From assembly GCA_944322345.1 (NCBI GenBank), contig CALUOO010000008.1, positions 89,020 to 153,019 of the forward strand: a stretch of 64,000 nt of DNA. Reading direction: 5' to 3'. The translations under genes were made by a program, and so were the position numbers. The notes beneath the pieces are model-generated. The model was not told where the DNA came from. It was given only the letters and a program-made list of their open reading frames with translations, and ran no database searches. This document shows positions 43,886 to 53,439 of the stretch, one piece after another (the stretch's first letter is position 1; each line of letters begins with the position of its first letter). Source of the stretch: an uncultured Bacteroides sp. Its GTDB lineage: Bacteria; Bacteroidota; Bacteroidia; Bacteroidales; Bacteroidaceae.

Positions 43886-44842
43886 ATGAAATCTTTTACA
43901 GTTAAACAATTCCTTCCGTTTGCCGCCGCACTGCTGCTGGCGGCATGCACCTCTACCGACGAGGTGGACGGAACAGGAGGGGGAGGAGATGGCGTGATAG
44001 GATTCCGGCAGCCTGCCGTGTCGCGGGCGGCTGTGGACGATGCTTCACAGGTGGATGCCTTCAGCGTATGGGGATACCGAATTCCGTCCGGAGGCGGAGA
44101 GGCTTCTGTATTGTTCGACGGAGCCAAGGTTTACCGTTCCGGCAACGGGTGGACTTACGACGATGCGCCCAAATACTGGGCAGCCGGATACGTTCACCGT
44201 TTTGTGGGGCTTTATCCCGACAGACAGCAGGCAAACACGAAAGTAGCTTCCGACGGCACGCTGACATTGACCGGCTTCACCGCCACGGGCGACATAGACC
44301 TGATGACAGCAGCAGTTACTTACGAATATACCGACGCGTCGGAGACGCCGCATGCCGTACAGATGCCCTTCGGGCACGAACTGTCGCGTGTGCAGCTTGT
44401 GGTCAAGACCGATCAGGGTGTCACAGCCACCATTACCCGTGCCGTCCTCTATGGCATGAGCAATACGGGGACACTGACACGTCCCTTGTCGGAGAACGCA
44501 TCATCGTCGTGGAACTTGGGTACAGCCACCACTTCGGGCGATACCCCGTTCAAGTACGAAACGTCCGTCACACTTGACCCCGCCTCGACGGCTACTCTGT
44601 GGGACGGCCTACTGCTTATCCCCCAATCCACCTCGGGGCTGAAGCTGGACATCACGTTGCAACGTGGCAGCGAACAGCTGTCTACCGAAACCGTGACACT
44701 GAACAATCCTGCACGGTGGGCGGCAGCTCAGTCTTACCGCTATGTGCTGACCATCGAGGCTGACGCCATCACCTTTGGCGGTTTCACCGTGCCCGACTGG
44801 GGAGAGACCAATACGGGAGGAAACATCAACATAGGAAAATAA
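43886..44842 (+). CDS. Fimbrillin family lipoprotein (minor pilin)
   Basis: 318 residues from ATG 43886 (MKSFTVKQFLPFAAALLLAAC), lipid anchor Cys21; upstream ORF extension lacks a signal. FimA/Mfa1-like motifs: RAAVDDASQVDAFSVWGYRI, FGHELSRVQLVVKTDQG, LWDGLLLIPQSTSGL and the final FGGFTVPDWGETNTGG. Probably an accessory pilin. Followed by another pilin-like gene after 18 bp. Much GC-richer than the gene at 41603. Confidence 0.78.
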   Translation: MKSFTVKQFLPFAAALLLAACTSTDEVDGTGGGGDGVIGFRQPAVSRAAVDDASQVDAFSVWGYRIPSGGGEASVLFDGAKVYRSGNGWTYDDAPKYWAAGYVHRFVGLYPDRQQANTKVASDGTLTLTGFTATGDIDLMTAAVTYEYTDASETPHAVQMPFGHELSRVQLVVKTDQGVTATITRAVLYGMSNTGTLTRPLSENASSSWNLGTATTSGDTPFKYETSVTLDPASTATLWDGLLLIPQSTSGLKLDITLQRGSEQLSTETVTLNNPARWAAAQSYRYVLTIEADAITFGGFTVPDWGETNTGGNINIGK

Positions 44843-44860
44843 CAACAGATACACCGATAT

Positions 44861-46048
44861 ATGATGAACAGACAGATACAGAAAAGCATTCCTGCCCTGT
44901 GTTTGGCCGTCCTGCTGGGCGCGGCTTCGTGCTCGCAGGAAGAAGAGCCCTCCGGCGGAGGAACCGCATTCGACGGGGGCATCGTATTCACTTCGCCCTA
45001 CACGCTGACCCGTTCCGAAGCCATGCGATACGGTTCATTCCGCAAGGGAGACCAAGTGGGGGTATTGGGATACAGCGAAGCCTTTAACGGTGATTTGAAT
45101 GTCAGTAGCTCCGACTGGAATACAAAGAAACAATTCTGCAAGCCCGAACTTTTCTATAACCAGCCTCTGAGATACATTGCCGACGGGCTGTGGACATACA
45201 AGTGGACAGGTACAGGCAATGTGGGCGGACTGCATCCGTGGTATGCGGACGACAGCTATACCTATGCTTTCTTTGCCTACTATCCTTATGTGGAGGTAAG
45301 CGGAGGCACTATTGACGGAGGCATGGGCACTATCACCCTAAGCGGGGATGACCAGACGGGCGACCCTACCATTACCTATACCATGCCACATAGCGGCAGT
45401 ACCACTTCTGCCACTTTGGACTGGCAACGTGTGCCCGACCTGATGCTTGCCTACAACGTTGCGCATACCAAAGCGAAAGGAGCTGTGAATCTTGCCTTCC
45501 GCCACCTGTTCTGCGCCTTCGAGTTTAAGGTAAACAACTATAATACAAAACCTGTCACTGTGAGCGACCTCTACGTCAGCGGCAGTAATTTCTACAAGTC
45601 TGTCACTGTCACCGGTCAGGAAAGCGGTTATCAGATAGGCGACGACCGCTATTCGGGACAATTCGATATCGCTTCTTCCTATGCGGGCGGCACTTTCCAA
45701 TGTCCGGCAGGAGAGGAAATCAAAGATGACGACGAAAATATTATCGAAGTCCGTCCCGCTACCGTCACCCTGACTACCGACGGAACGGATAGCGGAGACC
45801 CGATAGACCTGCTGTTCATCCCCAACGAACATGGCAAGCTGACGGAGGATGATAACAAAAGTCTTAACCTCCATGTAACCATCGACGGCTATCAGCGCGA
45901 CGCTACCATGAAACTGGCAGGTGCTTCTTTCGAGCCGGGCGTGCGGAGCGTATTTACCATCAACATTGTAGGCAACGACATCTACCTGCAGATGGAGAGC
46001 GACGGACGTTGGGACGAGGGAGGCGACAGCGACATCTCTTTTGAATAA
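44861..46048 (+). CDS. Fimbrillin family lipoprotein (minor pilin)
   Basis: 395 residues. Lipobox IPALCLAVLLGAASC, then SQEEEPSGGGTAFDGGIVF. Pilin-fold motifs: MRYGSFRKGDQVGVLGYSEA, YAFFAYYPYVEVSG, FRHLFCAFEFKVNNYNTK, IDLLFIPNEHGK, and SDGRWDEGGDSDISF at the end. Third pilin paralogue. The order 43886-44861-46070 resembles the accessory Mfa3-5/FimC-E sets. Lipidation and outer-membrane export followed by proteolytic maturation are known for the family. Confidence 0.75.
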   Translation: MMNRQIQKSIPALCLAVLLGAASCSQEEEPSGGGTAFDGGIVFTSPYTLTRSEAMRYGSFRKGDQVGVLGYSEAFNGDLNVSSSDWNTKKQFCKPELFYNQPLRYIADGLWTYKWTGTGNVGGLHPWYADDSYTYAFFAYYPYVEVSGGTIDGGMGTITLSGDDQTGDPTITYTMPHSGSTTSATLDWQRVPDLMLAYNVAHTKAKGAVNLAFRHLFCAFEFKVNNYNTKPVTVSDLYVSGSNFYKSVTVTGQESGYQIGDDRYSGQFDIASSYAGGTFQCPAGEEIKDDDENIIEVRPATVTLTTDGTDSGDPIDLLFIPNEHGKLTEDDNKSLNLHVTIDGYQRDATMKLAGASFEPGVRSVFTINIVGNDIYLQMESDGRWDEGGDSDISFE

Positions 46049-46069
46049 GCATTTAATTAAGAAACCGAT

Positions 46070-48484
46070 ATGAAACCAATGTATAAACAATGGAAAGCTG
46101 CTGCCCTCTGCCTGTGCGCGGGGCTGGTGGCAGCATGCACCAACGAGCTGTCTGAGCCGGACGGGCTGGACGGGCTGCGCCCGGGAGACGTGGCACTGCA
46201 ATGGCTGCCCGCCAACATGGCGGTGAAGAACGTCAGTACCCGCGCGACCGACCCGAAGACTGCCGCCGAACAGCAAATCAACAATATCCATGTGTTCGTC
46301 TTCGATGCCACAGGGAAGTATCTGGAGGCACAGAGGCAGGATGCCTTTCAGGGATACCGCTTCCAAGAGGGAAACGCCACGATGGTGTTCCGTCGCGACA
46401 TGTTCGATCAGGCACAGGGCGCTTCGGACGCTACCGTAGTGGTACTGGCAAATATGCCCAAGGATATTTTCCACGATACAAACAGTGACGGACACCCCGA
46501 CGAGATAGCCGACCTGACGTCGTTCAACAGCTTTATTTATAGCCTGCCTTCGTTCACCACATCTTTGCCGGAAGGCGGACTGCCAATGATGGTGAGCAAG
46601 GATGGTATCGACTTTACACCCGACGGAGACGGACAGACTAGTGTGCGGGTAGAGACCTTACAACTCAAGTCGCTGATGGCACGCATCGACCTCAACTTCA
46701 AACTGGAGCCGGCACAGGCTTCGGGAAGCAGCGACTATCCTTCACTGCGGTTCGACCGCGTGGGAGTAGGCAATTTCCCTGCCGGAGGAACAGTCATCCC
46801 ACAATTAAATGGCACCACTACGGAGACAGATGACACGAATATCGAGTTGAAGAAGGAGGACAATGTATCTGCCCCCGACTTTACAGGTCGTCTGATTCGC
46901 GAGGGCGAACCGCAGTCGCTTACCCTCTACATGTTCGAGCATGCCCGTGCGGCAAAGGCACTGGGCGAAGTCTTCCCTAACGGAAAATATCCGGATAATA
47001 TCACCGAAGCCGAGAAACAGCGCTATAAAAACTGGCTTGCCGCCGACGACGCGGCTTATATAGAGCTGGAAGGCGTTTATACCAATCACAACGATTATAA
47101 GTATAAAGTGACTTATCGGCTCTATCCCGGTGCCGACGCGACGGACGACTTTACCATCAAGAGCAACTGCCAGTATAAGAACAACATCACCGTCAGCGGT
47201 ATCACTGTGAACGGTGAAGGTAACGAGGCGTTGCTCGATACCCGGGTGAATATTGATACTCAGGCCAATCCTTATTTTATTCAGATGTTGCGCGAGCGTG
47301 AGCACGATGCCCACTTCAACGTTACTCCTATGGATGTGTATATCTACGCAGGCGGTAGCGTAACAGTGAAAATTGAAGATGCGGACGACAAAACGTGGAT
47401 ACGGATGGAGCCATTGAAAAGAGCTGCTACCGAAGCTGGTGACGGGAAACGGGATTATTTTACCGAAAATTTGTTGACGGAGTTGGCTAGTCAGAACAAC
47501 AGTACTTCCTATACTGTCAAAGCCCCTTCTGCTGACGCAACGTATGAAGAACGAATCTATTTCTACATCGACGAGAATGTGCCCACCAGCAATAACGGGC
47601 AGGAAGTGCCCGACCGTGAGGCTAAGCTGCGTATTACCTATACTTCTGCTGACGGATCTAAGACTCATACCCGCGAGATTCCCATCGTGCAGGCTGGCAT
47701 GCTTCCGGTAACTTATAAACAGATTCAGGGGGAAACTACGGGAGATTATACCTTCTATATAGAGAAATATGAAGAGTATCTGGAACACTATGATGGAAAA
47801 GACTTATATAACCATACTTATGATGGACTTGCATGGGGATTTACAGGAATCATGACCGGTTTAAACAAAACAAATGGTAACGAGTATATGCGCTGGGGAT
47901 GGCGTAACACAATGACCATCATGCAAAAGTTCCGTAATGCTCCAGAGTATTCTGACGAAAAAAAAGACATTACCTTGAATGATAGGCCTCGCGGTGCTAC
48001 CGAATATTGTTATAACAAGAACAAACGGAATGAAGATGGGCAAGTAGTAACCTGCCATTGGTATCATCCTACTATTCGTGAGCTGGAGAATGCGATGGAT
48101 AAATATTATGCTACCGATAGTGTATTTCAAGAGAACTGGTACTGGTCATCTAATCCGGGTCCATGGGGAGAATATGGTGGCGACGATTCTCCTGATAATA
48201 TTACATGGACAGGTGAACATTCGGAGTATGCCCGTGCTACCAAGTCAATGTATAAAGGGAATGGAACGTTTAGTCATGCCACCAGTGAAGCGGACAAACC
48301 TTATGCTAAAACGGAGAGCGGGGAGTGGGATACACCATATACAGGAAAAATGGGAGTAACCCAAGAACATGAAGGCGGCTACGCACGCCGTACGCAAGTG
48401 TTCCGTATCCGTGCGGCATATATTTATCAGAAGCCGAGTGACCGGAATGCACCCAGTTTGGATAATACAAACTATTTAAAATAG
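46070..48484 (+). CDS. DUF4906-like large fimbrial lipoprotein, probable tip adhesin
   Basis: 804 residues. Lipobox LCLCAGLVAAC. The N-terminal half has fimbrillin-like motifs (NNIHVFVFDATGKYL, LKSLMARIDLNFKL, NNITVSGITVNGEG) as in DUF4906 proteins. The last ~170 residues differ: PTIRELENAMDKYY, NWYWSSNPGPWGEYGG, ARATKSMYK and RRTQVFRIRAAYI are laid out like C-type-lectin-like folds found at tips of adhesins. The size and last position in the operon fit a tip subunit. Binding target unknown. A terminator follows. Confidence 0.75.
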   Translation: MKPMYKQWKAAALCLCAGLVAACTNELSEPDGLDGLRPGDVALQWLPANMAVKNVSTRATDPKTAAEQQINNIHVFVFDATGKYLEAQRQDAFQGYRFQEGNATMVFRRDMFDQAQGASDATVVVLANMPKDIFHDTNSDGHPDEIADLTSFNSFIYSLPSFTTSLPEGGLPMMVSKDGIDFTPDGDGQTSVRVETLQLKSLMARIDLNFKLEPAQASGSSDYPSLRFDRVGVGNFPAGGTVIPQLNGTTTETDDTNIELKKEDNVSAPDFTGRLIREGEPQSLTLYMFEHARAAKALGEVFPNGKYPDNITEAEKQRYKNWLAADDAAYIELEGVYTNHNDYKYKVTYRLYPGADATDDFTIKSNCQYKNNITVSGITVNGEGNEALLDTRVNIDTQANPYFIQMLREREHDAHFNVTPMDVYIYAGGSVTVKIEDADDKTWIRMEPLKRAATEAGDGKRDYFTENLLTELASQNNSTSYTVKAPSADATYEERIYFYIDENVPTSNNGQEVPDREAKLRITYTSADGSKTHTREIPIVQAGMLPVTYKQIQGETTGDYTFYIEKYEEYLEHYDGKDLYNHTYDGLAWGFTGIMTGLNKTNGNEYMRWGWRNTMTIMQKFRNAPEYSDEKKDITLNDRPRGATEYCYNKNKRNEDGQVVTCHWYHPTIRELENAMDKYYATDSVFQENWYWSSNPGPWGEYGGDDSPDNITWTGEHSEYARATKSMYKGNGTFSHATSEADKPYAKTESGEWDTPYTGKMGVTQEHEGGYARRTQVFRIRAAYIYQKPSDRNAPSLDNTNYLK

Positions 48485-48507
48485 GCTTATTTTATATTTA
48501 ATGCAGA

Positions 48508-48546
48508 TACCCCCGTTATAGCACAATAAAGGCTATGGCGGGGGTA
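48508..48546. terminator. Terminator ending the fimbrial operon
   Basis: TACCCCCGTTATAGC pairs with GCTATGGCGGGGGTA (48508-48522, 48532-48546) between convergent genes; one bulge. Confidence 0.7.
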
Positions 48547-48566
48547 AGTTGTGTCTATACTCATAG

Positions 48567-49802
48567 TCATTCCATCCGCTTGCAACAATTGGACTGGAAG
48601 AAGTCGTTCAGTGCATTGGCATGGTTTCCTTGTATAAGGATATGGTGGTTTCCTAATGGATTTTTCAGGAAATAATCCACCGGTGTATCCATTCGGACAC
48701 GTACCTGCGTGCGGCACATATTGATATAATTTGTGTTTTCGGTCAGAGTCCCTGTAGACAGGTAATATTCATCGAGACATTCTCCACCGCATTTTACAAT
48801 AGTAACATCTCCTGTAGGCAATAATCCTTGAATAGCAATTCCCTTCTCCGATTCGTAATGGCTTCGGAGAATGTATCTGTCTGTTTGCTTAAGCCCAATG
48901 GTACAATGTGACAATACAATCTCATTTGTACGGGCAGTAACCATGGAAGGATTGCCCATAAAACCATCTTTTCCGGTAATAGCTTTTGCGGCAAGGAGAG
49001 TAAAGACTGATTGTAGGTCTCCCTCACATCCGGCAACAATTCCTTCGTCATTCAGTAGTGACAGAGCCAGATAACCGGTTGTGTCAATCTGTTCCAATAC
49101 CTTAAAGCAACTTAAGGTCAGCGCATCCAATTTTTCCTCTTTACACACTTGACGTAGAGCCCGATACAGCCTCATGGCCTTTATGATGTCTTCGGGAGTA
49201 CCTTCACGACAGGCCAGTGCCTGAGAGGCAACCGCTGCACAGGAAGCCCCAACCTCTTCATCGGTTATTTTCCTGAAATGGTCGTACACGTTGTCTAATG
49301 GGATATCTACGTATTCAATTCCCCAGCGCCGTTTGCTCAGCAAATAATCTACATTGCTCGCTATCAGCCAAGGAGATGGCGTCCCTATTACTCCTATTCT
49401 TTTTCCGTTCAACGCACGCTGGGCACGGAAATTATTGTAAAGTGCATGTATTCTGAGTATTATGGCCGGAAGTTCTCCATGCAGTATTTCACTTTTAATG
49501 CCATGTGTACGCAGCCATGCTGAAATTTCTAGTGCAGATGCAAGTGAATTCTGCATACCGTCAGCTAAAAGAATAGCCGGGCGCGGAAGCTGTTCAAAAT
49601 GCTGGATAACCATTCGTTCTACTCCTCCTGTAGCAATGAACAGTATCTTAAAATCATCATCACTGAGTTTATTTATATCTTGCCCGTCTACAAATTTTAT
49701 TGTATAGTATTTTTCAATTTCACTCAAGATAGCTTCGTGGGTATTGCGTGGTGAACTTTGTTTTTGCAGTGGTGCTGCAAATGTGATAAGATGTATGGTC
49801 AT
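48567..49802 (-). CDS. L-fucose/L-arabinose isomerase-family protein
   Basis: 411 residues from ATG 49802 (MTIHLITFAAP). RIGVIGTPSPWLIASNVDYL and LTLSCFKVLEQIDTTGYLAL, ACEGDLQSVFTL-like spacing (VAGCEGDLQSV) and HYESEKGIAI fit the fucose isomerase C-terminal family. Smaller than E. coli FucI (~590), so its substrate is open: these shorter members are annotated only at family level. No sugar operon is adjacent. Cytosolic, metal-dependent by family. Confidence 0.7.
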   Translation of the reverse strand: MTIHLITFAAPLQKQSSPRNTHEAILSEIEKYYTIKFVDGQDINKLSDDDFKILFIATGGVERMVIQHFEQLPRPAILLADGMQNSLASALEISAWLRTHGIKSEILHGELPAIILRIHALYNNFRAQRALNGKRIGVIGTPSPWLIASNVDYLLSKRRWGIEYVDIPLDNVYDHFRKITDEEVGASCAAVASQALACREGTPEDIIKAMRLYRALRQVCKEEKLDALTLSCFKVLEQIDTTGYLALSLLNDEGIVAGCEGDLQSVFTLLAAKAITGKDGFMGNPSMVTARTNEIVLSHCTIGLKQTDRYILRSHYESEKGIAIQGLLPTGDVTIVKCGGECLDEYYLSTGTLTENTNYINMCRTQVRVRMDTPVDYFLKNPLGNHHILIQGNHANALNDFFQSNCCKRME

Positions 49803-49921
49803 TGTGATATATTTAAGATTTTGATATGACAAATGTATACCTTTCTTTTTATATATATACAAGAATTTTACTATTGCTAAGCTTTTTAAAGCTTTTATGT
49901 CTCTGTATTCAAATAATTGAG

Positions 49922-49929
49922 TACATTTG
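49922..49929 (+). promoter_or_regulatory. -7 box TACATTTG ahead of aminotransferase
   Basis: Exact TAnnTTTG match about 52 bp before the ATG at 49981; no clear -33. Confidence 0.45.
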
Positions 49930-49980
49930 CAGTTCCTAATCGGAAATGTAAATAGTAATTAGTATTTTGTAGTTAAAATT

Positions 49981-51183
49981 ATGCCAACTATATCTATTCG
50001 CGGTAATGAGATGCCTGCATCTCCTATCAGAAAACTAGCTCCTTTGGCAGACGCAGCCAAACAACGTGGAGTCCATGTGTTTCACCTGAATATCGGGCAG
50101 CCAGACCTGCCTACTCCTCAGGTCGCGATTGACGCAATACGTAATATCGATCGTAAAGTGTTGGAATATAGTCCTAGTGCAGGGTATCGAAGCTATCGTG
50201 AAAAACTGGTGGGATACTATGCTAAATTCAATATTAACCTGACCGCAGACGATATTATCATCACTTCCGGTGGATCGGAAGCTGTGCTTTTTTCTTTTTT
50301 ATCATGTCTGAATCCTGGAGACGAAATTATAGTTCCTGAACCGGCGTATGCAAATTATATGGCTTTTGCAATATCTGCAGGAGCAAAAATCCGTACTATT
50401 GCAACTACTATTGAAGAAGGTTTCTCACTTCCTAAAGTCGAAAAATTTGAAGAACTTATCAATGAACGTACTAAGGCGATATTAATTTGTAATCCTAATA
50501 ACCCCACAGGATATTTGTATACACGCCGGGAAATGAACCAAATCCGTGATTTGGTGAAGAAGTATGACTTGTTTTTATTTTCAGACGAAGTATATAGAGA
50601 ATTTATTTACACGGGGTCTCCATATATATCTGCTTGCCATTTGGAAGGAATTGAAAATAACGTTGTGTTGATTGATTCTGTATCAAAACGTTATTCAGAA
50701 TGTGGCATTCGCATTGGTGCATTAATTACTAAAAATAAAGAAGTGCGTGCAGCAGTAATGAAATTTTGTCAGGCTCGTCTCAGCCCTCCTTTGATTGGAC
50801 AAATCGCTGCAGAAGCATCATTGGATGCACCAGAAGAATATCTACGCGAAACGTATGATGAATATGTAGAACGACGCAAATGCTTGATTGATGGATTAAA
50901 TAGAATACCGGGAGTGTATTCTCCTATTCCAATGGGAGCGTTTTATACAGTAGCAAAACTTCCTGTAGATGATTCTGAAAAATTCTGTGCATGGTGTTTG
51001 TCGGACTTCGAGTATGAAGGACAAACTGTTTTCATGGCACCAGCTTCTGGTTTTTATACGACTCCAGGCGTAGGGATTAATGAAGTACGTATTGCATATG
51101 TATTGAAAAAAGAAGATTTAACTCGTGCACTTTTTATCTTGCAGAAAGCTCTGGAAGCCTATCCGGGAAGAACCAATGTATAA
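49981..51183 (+). CDS. PLP-dependent aminotransferase, class I/II
   Basis: 400 residues. Fold type I motifs: LEYSPSAGYRSYREKLVGYY, ITSGGSEAVLFSFLSCLNPG, ICNPNNPTGYLYTRREM, LFSDEVYREF and the PLP lysine in DSVSKRYSECGIRIG; NEVRIAYVL carries the carboxylate-binding Arg. Aspartate/aromatic aminotransferase-like, cytosolic; the amino donor is not decided by sequence. Downstream LolE-like gene starts 43 bp later. Confidence 0.87.
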   Translation: MPTISIRGNEMPASPIRKLAPLADAAKQRGVHVFHLNIGQPDLPTPQVAIDAIRNIDRKVLEYSPSAGYRSYREKLVGYYAKFNINLTADDIIITSGGSEAVLFSFLSCLNPGDEIIVPEPAYANYMAFAISAGAKIRTIATTIEEGFSLPKVEKFEELINERTKAILICNPNNPTGYLYTRREMNQIRDLVKKYDLFLFSDEVYREFIYTGSPYISACHLEGIENNVVLIDSVSKRYSECGIRIGALITKNKEVRAAVMKFCQARLSPPLIGQIAAEASLDAPEEYLRETYDEYVERRKCLIDGLNRIPGVYSPIPMGAFYTVAKLPVDDSEKFCAWCLSDFEYEGQTVFMAPASGFYTTPGVGINEVRIAYVLKKEDLTRALFILQKALEAYPGRTNV

Positions 51184-51226
51184 AAAATAAGCACTACATA
51201 GCTTTAGAACATCTAATTCATATTAC

Positions 51227-52471
51227 ATGTCGTTTCCCCTTTTCATTGCTCGACATATCTATCGCGACAGTGATGGCAAAAAGCAGGTTTCCCGCCCGGC
51301 TGTTCTTATAGCAATGGCTGGTATTGCCATTGGGCTGGCAGTCATGATTATCTCTGTAGCTGTAGTGATTGGCTTCAAAAATGAGGTAAGAAATAAAGTA
51401 ATAGGATTTGGTTCTCATATCCAGATCACTAATCTTGATGCCATAAATTCCTACGAAACTTATCCTATAGCTATAGGAGATAGTATGATGAAAGTACTAA
51501 AAAATTATCCAGAAATAAGTCATGTACAACGTTATTCAACTAAACCTGGAATGATAAAAACTGATGAAGCCTTTCAGGGAATGGTGTTGAAAGGAGTGGG
51601 AGAAGAGTTTGATATGCGATTTATGAAAGAGCACTTGTTAGAAGGAGAAATACCTGTATTTAATGATTCAGTTTCTACCAATAAAGTTCTAATATCTAAA
51701 TCAATAGCATCAAAATTGAATTTGAAATTAGGTGATAAAATCTATACTTATTATATTCAAAACGATGTTCGTGCCCGAAGACTAACCATTGTAGGAATTT
51801 ATCAAACTAATTTCTCTGAATATGACAACCTCTTTTTATTGACAGACATTTATACAGTCAATCGTTTAAATGGATTTCAAAATGAACAAGTAAGTGGCGT
51901 AGAGTTACAAGTATACAATTATAATCATTTAGAAGATATTACTTATAAAATCGCAACAGATATAGATGGACATGAAGATGCATTGGGAGGTGTCTATTAT
52001 GTACGTAATATAGAAGAACTTAATCCACAAATCTTTGCCTGGCTAGATTTATTAGATATGAATGTATGGGTAATTTTGATATTAATGATAGGAGTTGCTG
52101 GCTTTACCATGATATCAGGATTACTGATTATCATTATTGAACGAACTAATATGATAGGGATTCTGAAAGCATTGGGTGCGAATAATTTAACTATTCGTAA
52201 AACTTTCCTATGGTTCTCTGTATTCTTAATAGGCAAAGGAATGTTATGGGGAAATATAATCGGTGTAGGATTCTGTCTACTTCAAAGTCAATTTGGTTGC
52301 TTTAAACTTGATCCCGAAACGTATTATATAGATACTGTTCCTATTTCTTTTAATGTATTATTTTACTTCTTAATAAATATCGGTACTTTATTAGCATCTA
52401 TTTTGATGTTAGTTGGTCCATCTTATATGATTACCAAAATAAATCCAGCAAATTCAATGCGTTATGAATAA
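51227..52471 (+). CDS. LolC/LolE-type ABC transporter permease (FtsX-like)
   Basis: 414 residues with N-terminal ARHIYRDSDGKKQVSRPAVL, TM1 (IAMAGIAIGLAVMIISVAVV), a large periplasmic domain of ~200 residues, then three C-terminal membrane segments around LILMIGVAGFTMISGLLIIII and FLIGKGMLWGNIIGVGFC. GILKALGANNLTIRKTFL is the MacB/FtsX cytoplasmic motif. It likely extracts lipoproteins from the inner membrane; the ATPase LolD is not in the window. Convergent with plsC. Confidence 0.85.
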   Translation: MSFPLFIARHIYRDSDGKKQVSRPAVLIAMAGIAIGLAVMIISVAVVIGFKNEVRNKVIGFGSHIQITNLDAINSYETYPIAIGDSMMKVLKNYPEISHVQRYSTKPGMIKTDEAFQGMVLKGVGEEFDMRFMKEHLLEGEIPVFNDSVSTNKVLISKSIASKLNLKLGDKIYTYYIQNDVRARRLTIVGIYQTNFSEYDNLFLLTDIYTVNRLNGFQNEQVSGVELQVYNYNHLEDITYKIATDIDGHEDALGGVYYVRNIEELNPQIFAWLDLLDMNVWVILILMIGVAGFTMISGLLIIIIERTNMIGILKALGANNLTIRKTFLWFSVFLIGKGMLWGNIIGVGFCLLQSQFGCFKLDPETYYIDTVPISFNVLFYFLINIGTLLASILMLVGPSYMITKINPANSMRYE

Positions 52472-52482
52472 ATAGATCAATA

Positions 52483-53238
52483 TTAATCCTGATCTAAATT
52501 TTTCATCATACCTTTATATTTTTGAGGGAGAGCGCTTTCTACAGCTGTATATGATTCTTCCATTGTTGCTTTTATATTTTCCATACCTTTCCCTTTAGGG
52601 AAGATTGGCTCATGAATAGTTAGAATCATTCGATGCCGGTGTATCCATTTGCCAGTACGCGGAAGAATCTCAAAAGAACCATCTATAGTAACAGGTACTA
52701 CTGGCAACTGTAAATCATCTGCTAATTGAAATGCTCCTTTTTTAAAATACCCCATATGTCCTGTAAATGTACGGGCCCCTTCCGGAAAAACGACTAATGA
52801 AACACCATCTTTTAAAGAACCTTTTGCCTGACGGATGGTTTCCAGCACTTTTTTAGGGCCTGAACGATCTACAAAAATATGTCCAGCACTTTCACAAGCC
52901 TTGCCAACAAACGGAATCTTTCGTAAACTTTTCTTCATCATCCATTTGAAATTTCTTCCGATATATCCATAGATTAAAAATATATCAAATGACCCCTGAT
53001 GGTTAGGGACAAATATATAAGAAGTTTTTTTATGCAATTTTTCACGTCCATGGATCTCAACAGGAATCAACAATAATATGCAAATAAGTTGAGACCAGAT
53101 TTTACCTGGATAATATCCCCAAAAATGTGCTCCGCCTAGCAAAGAACCAATGATTGTGATTATAGCTGTAAGTATGGTCAATATTAATAATATAGGTAAA
53201 GCTATACAAACTTGATAGATATTGTATATAATTTTCAT
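52483..53238 (-). CDS. plsC: 1-acyl-sn-glycerol-3-phosphate acyltransferase
   Basis: 251 residues. N-terminal hydrophobic segment(s) (~11-33), catalytic NHQGSFD (N79-H80-x4-D85, HX4D), then GPKKVLETIRQ, LVVFPEGARTFTG (glycerol-phosphate binding) and VPVTIDGSFEIL. It makes phosphatidic acid at the inner membrane. The 200 bp before it (53239-53439) are AT-rich and hold no gene I can support. Confidence 0.93.
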   Translation of the reverse strand: MKIIYNIYQVCIALPILLILTILTAIITIIGSLLGGAHFWGYYPGKIWSQLICILLLIPVEIHGREKLHKKTSYIFVPNHQGSFDIFLIYGYIGRNFKWMMKKSLRKIPFVGKACESAGHIFVDRSGPKKVLETIRQAKGSLKDGVSLVVFPEGARTFTGHMGYFKKGAFQLADDLQLPVVPVTIDGSFEILPRTGKWIHRHRMILTIHEPIFPKGKGMENIKATMEESYTAVESALPQKYKGMMKNLDQD

Positions 53239-53439
53239 AAGAATAGGATTTTATTGGATACAAAGATATATGATTATTGGTAAAAACTAGAATATGTTGT
53301 TATACAATCTTTGAATTCATCTCATTTTATTACTTACAATAAAAAAGATTTGTACGTTAACTGTCATGTAGAATATATTGTTATATATCATCATTATTGT
53401 AGATAAAAAAGTACAGAATGCTACGTGAAAAAGATACAT

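Noticed and set aside
45338-46495. Long antisense ORF (385 codons) across two pilin genes
   Set aside because: GC-rich shadow of genes on the plus strand that have lipoboxes and family motifs.
53239-53439. tRNA or small gene between plsC and the metallophosphoesterase
   Set aside because: AT-rich, no cloverleaf arms such as GTTCRANNC, and no start with family-like coding sequence.
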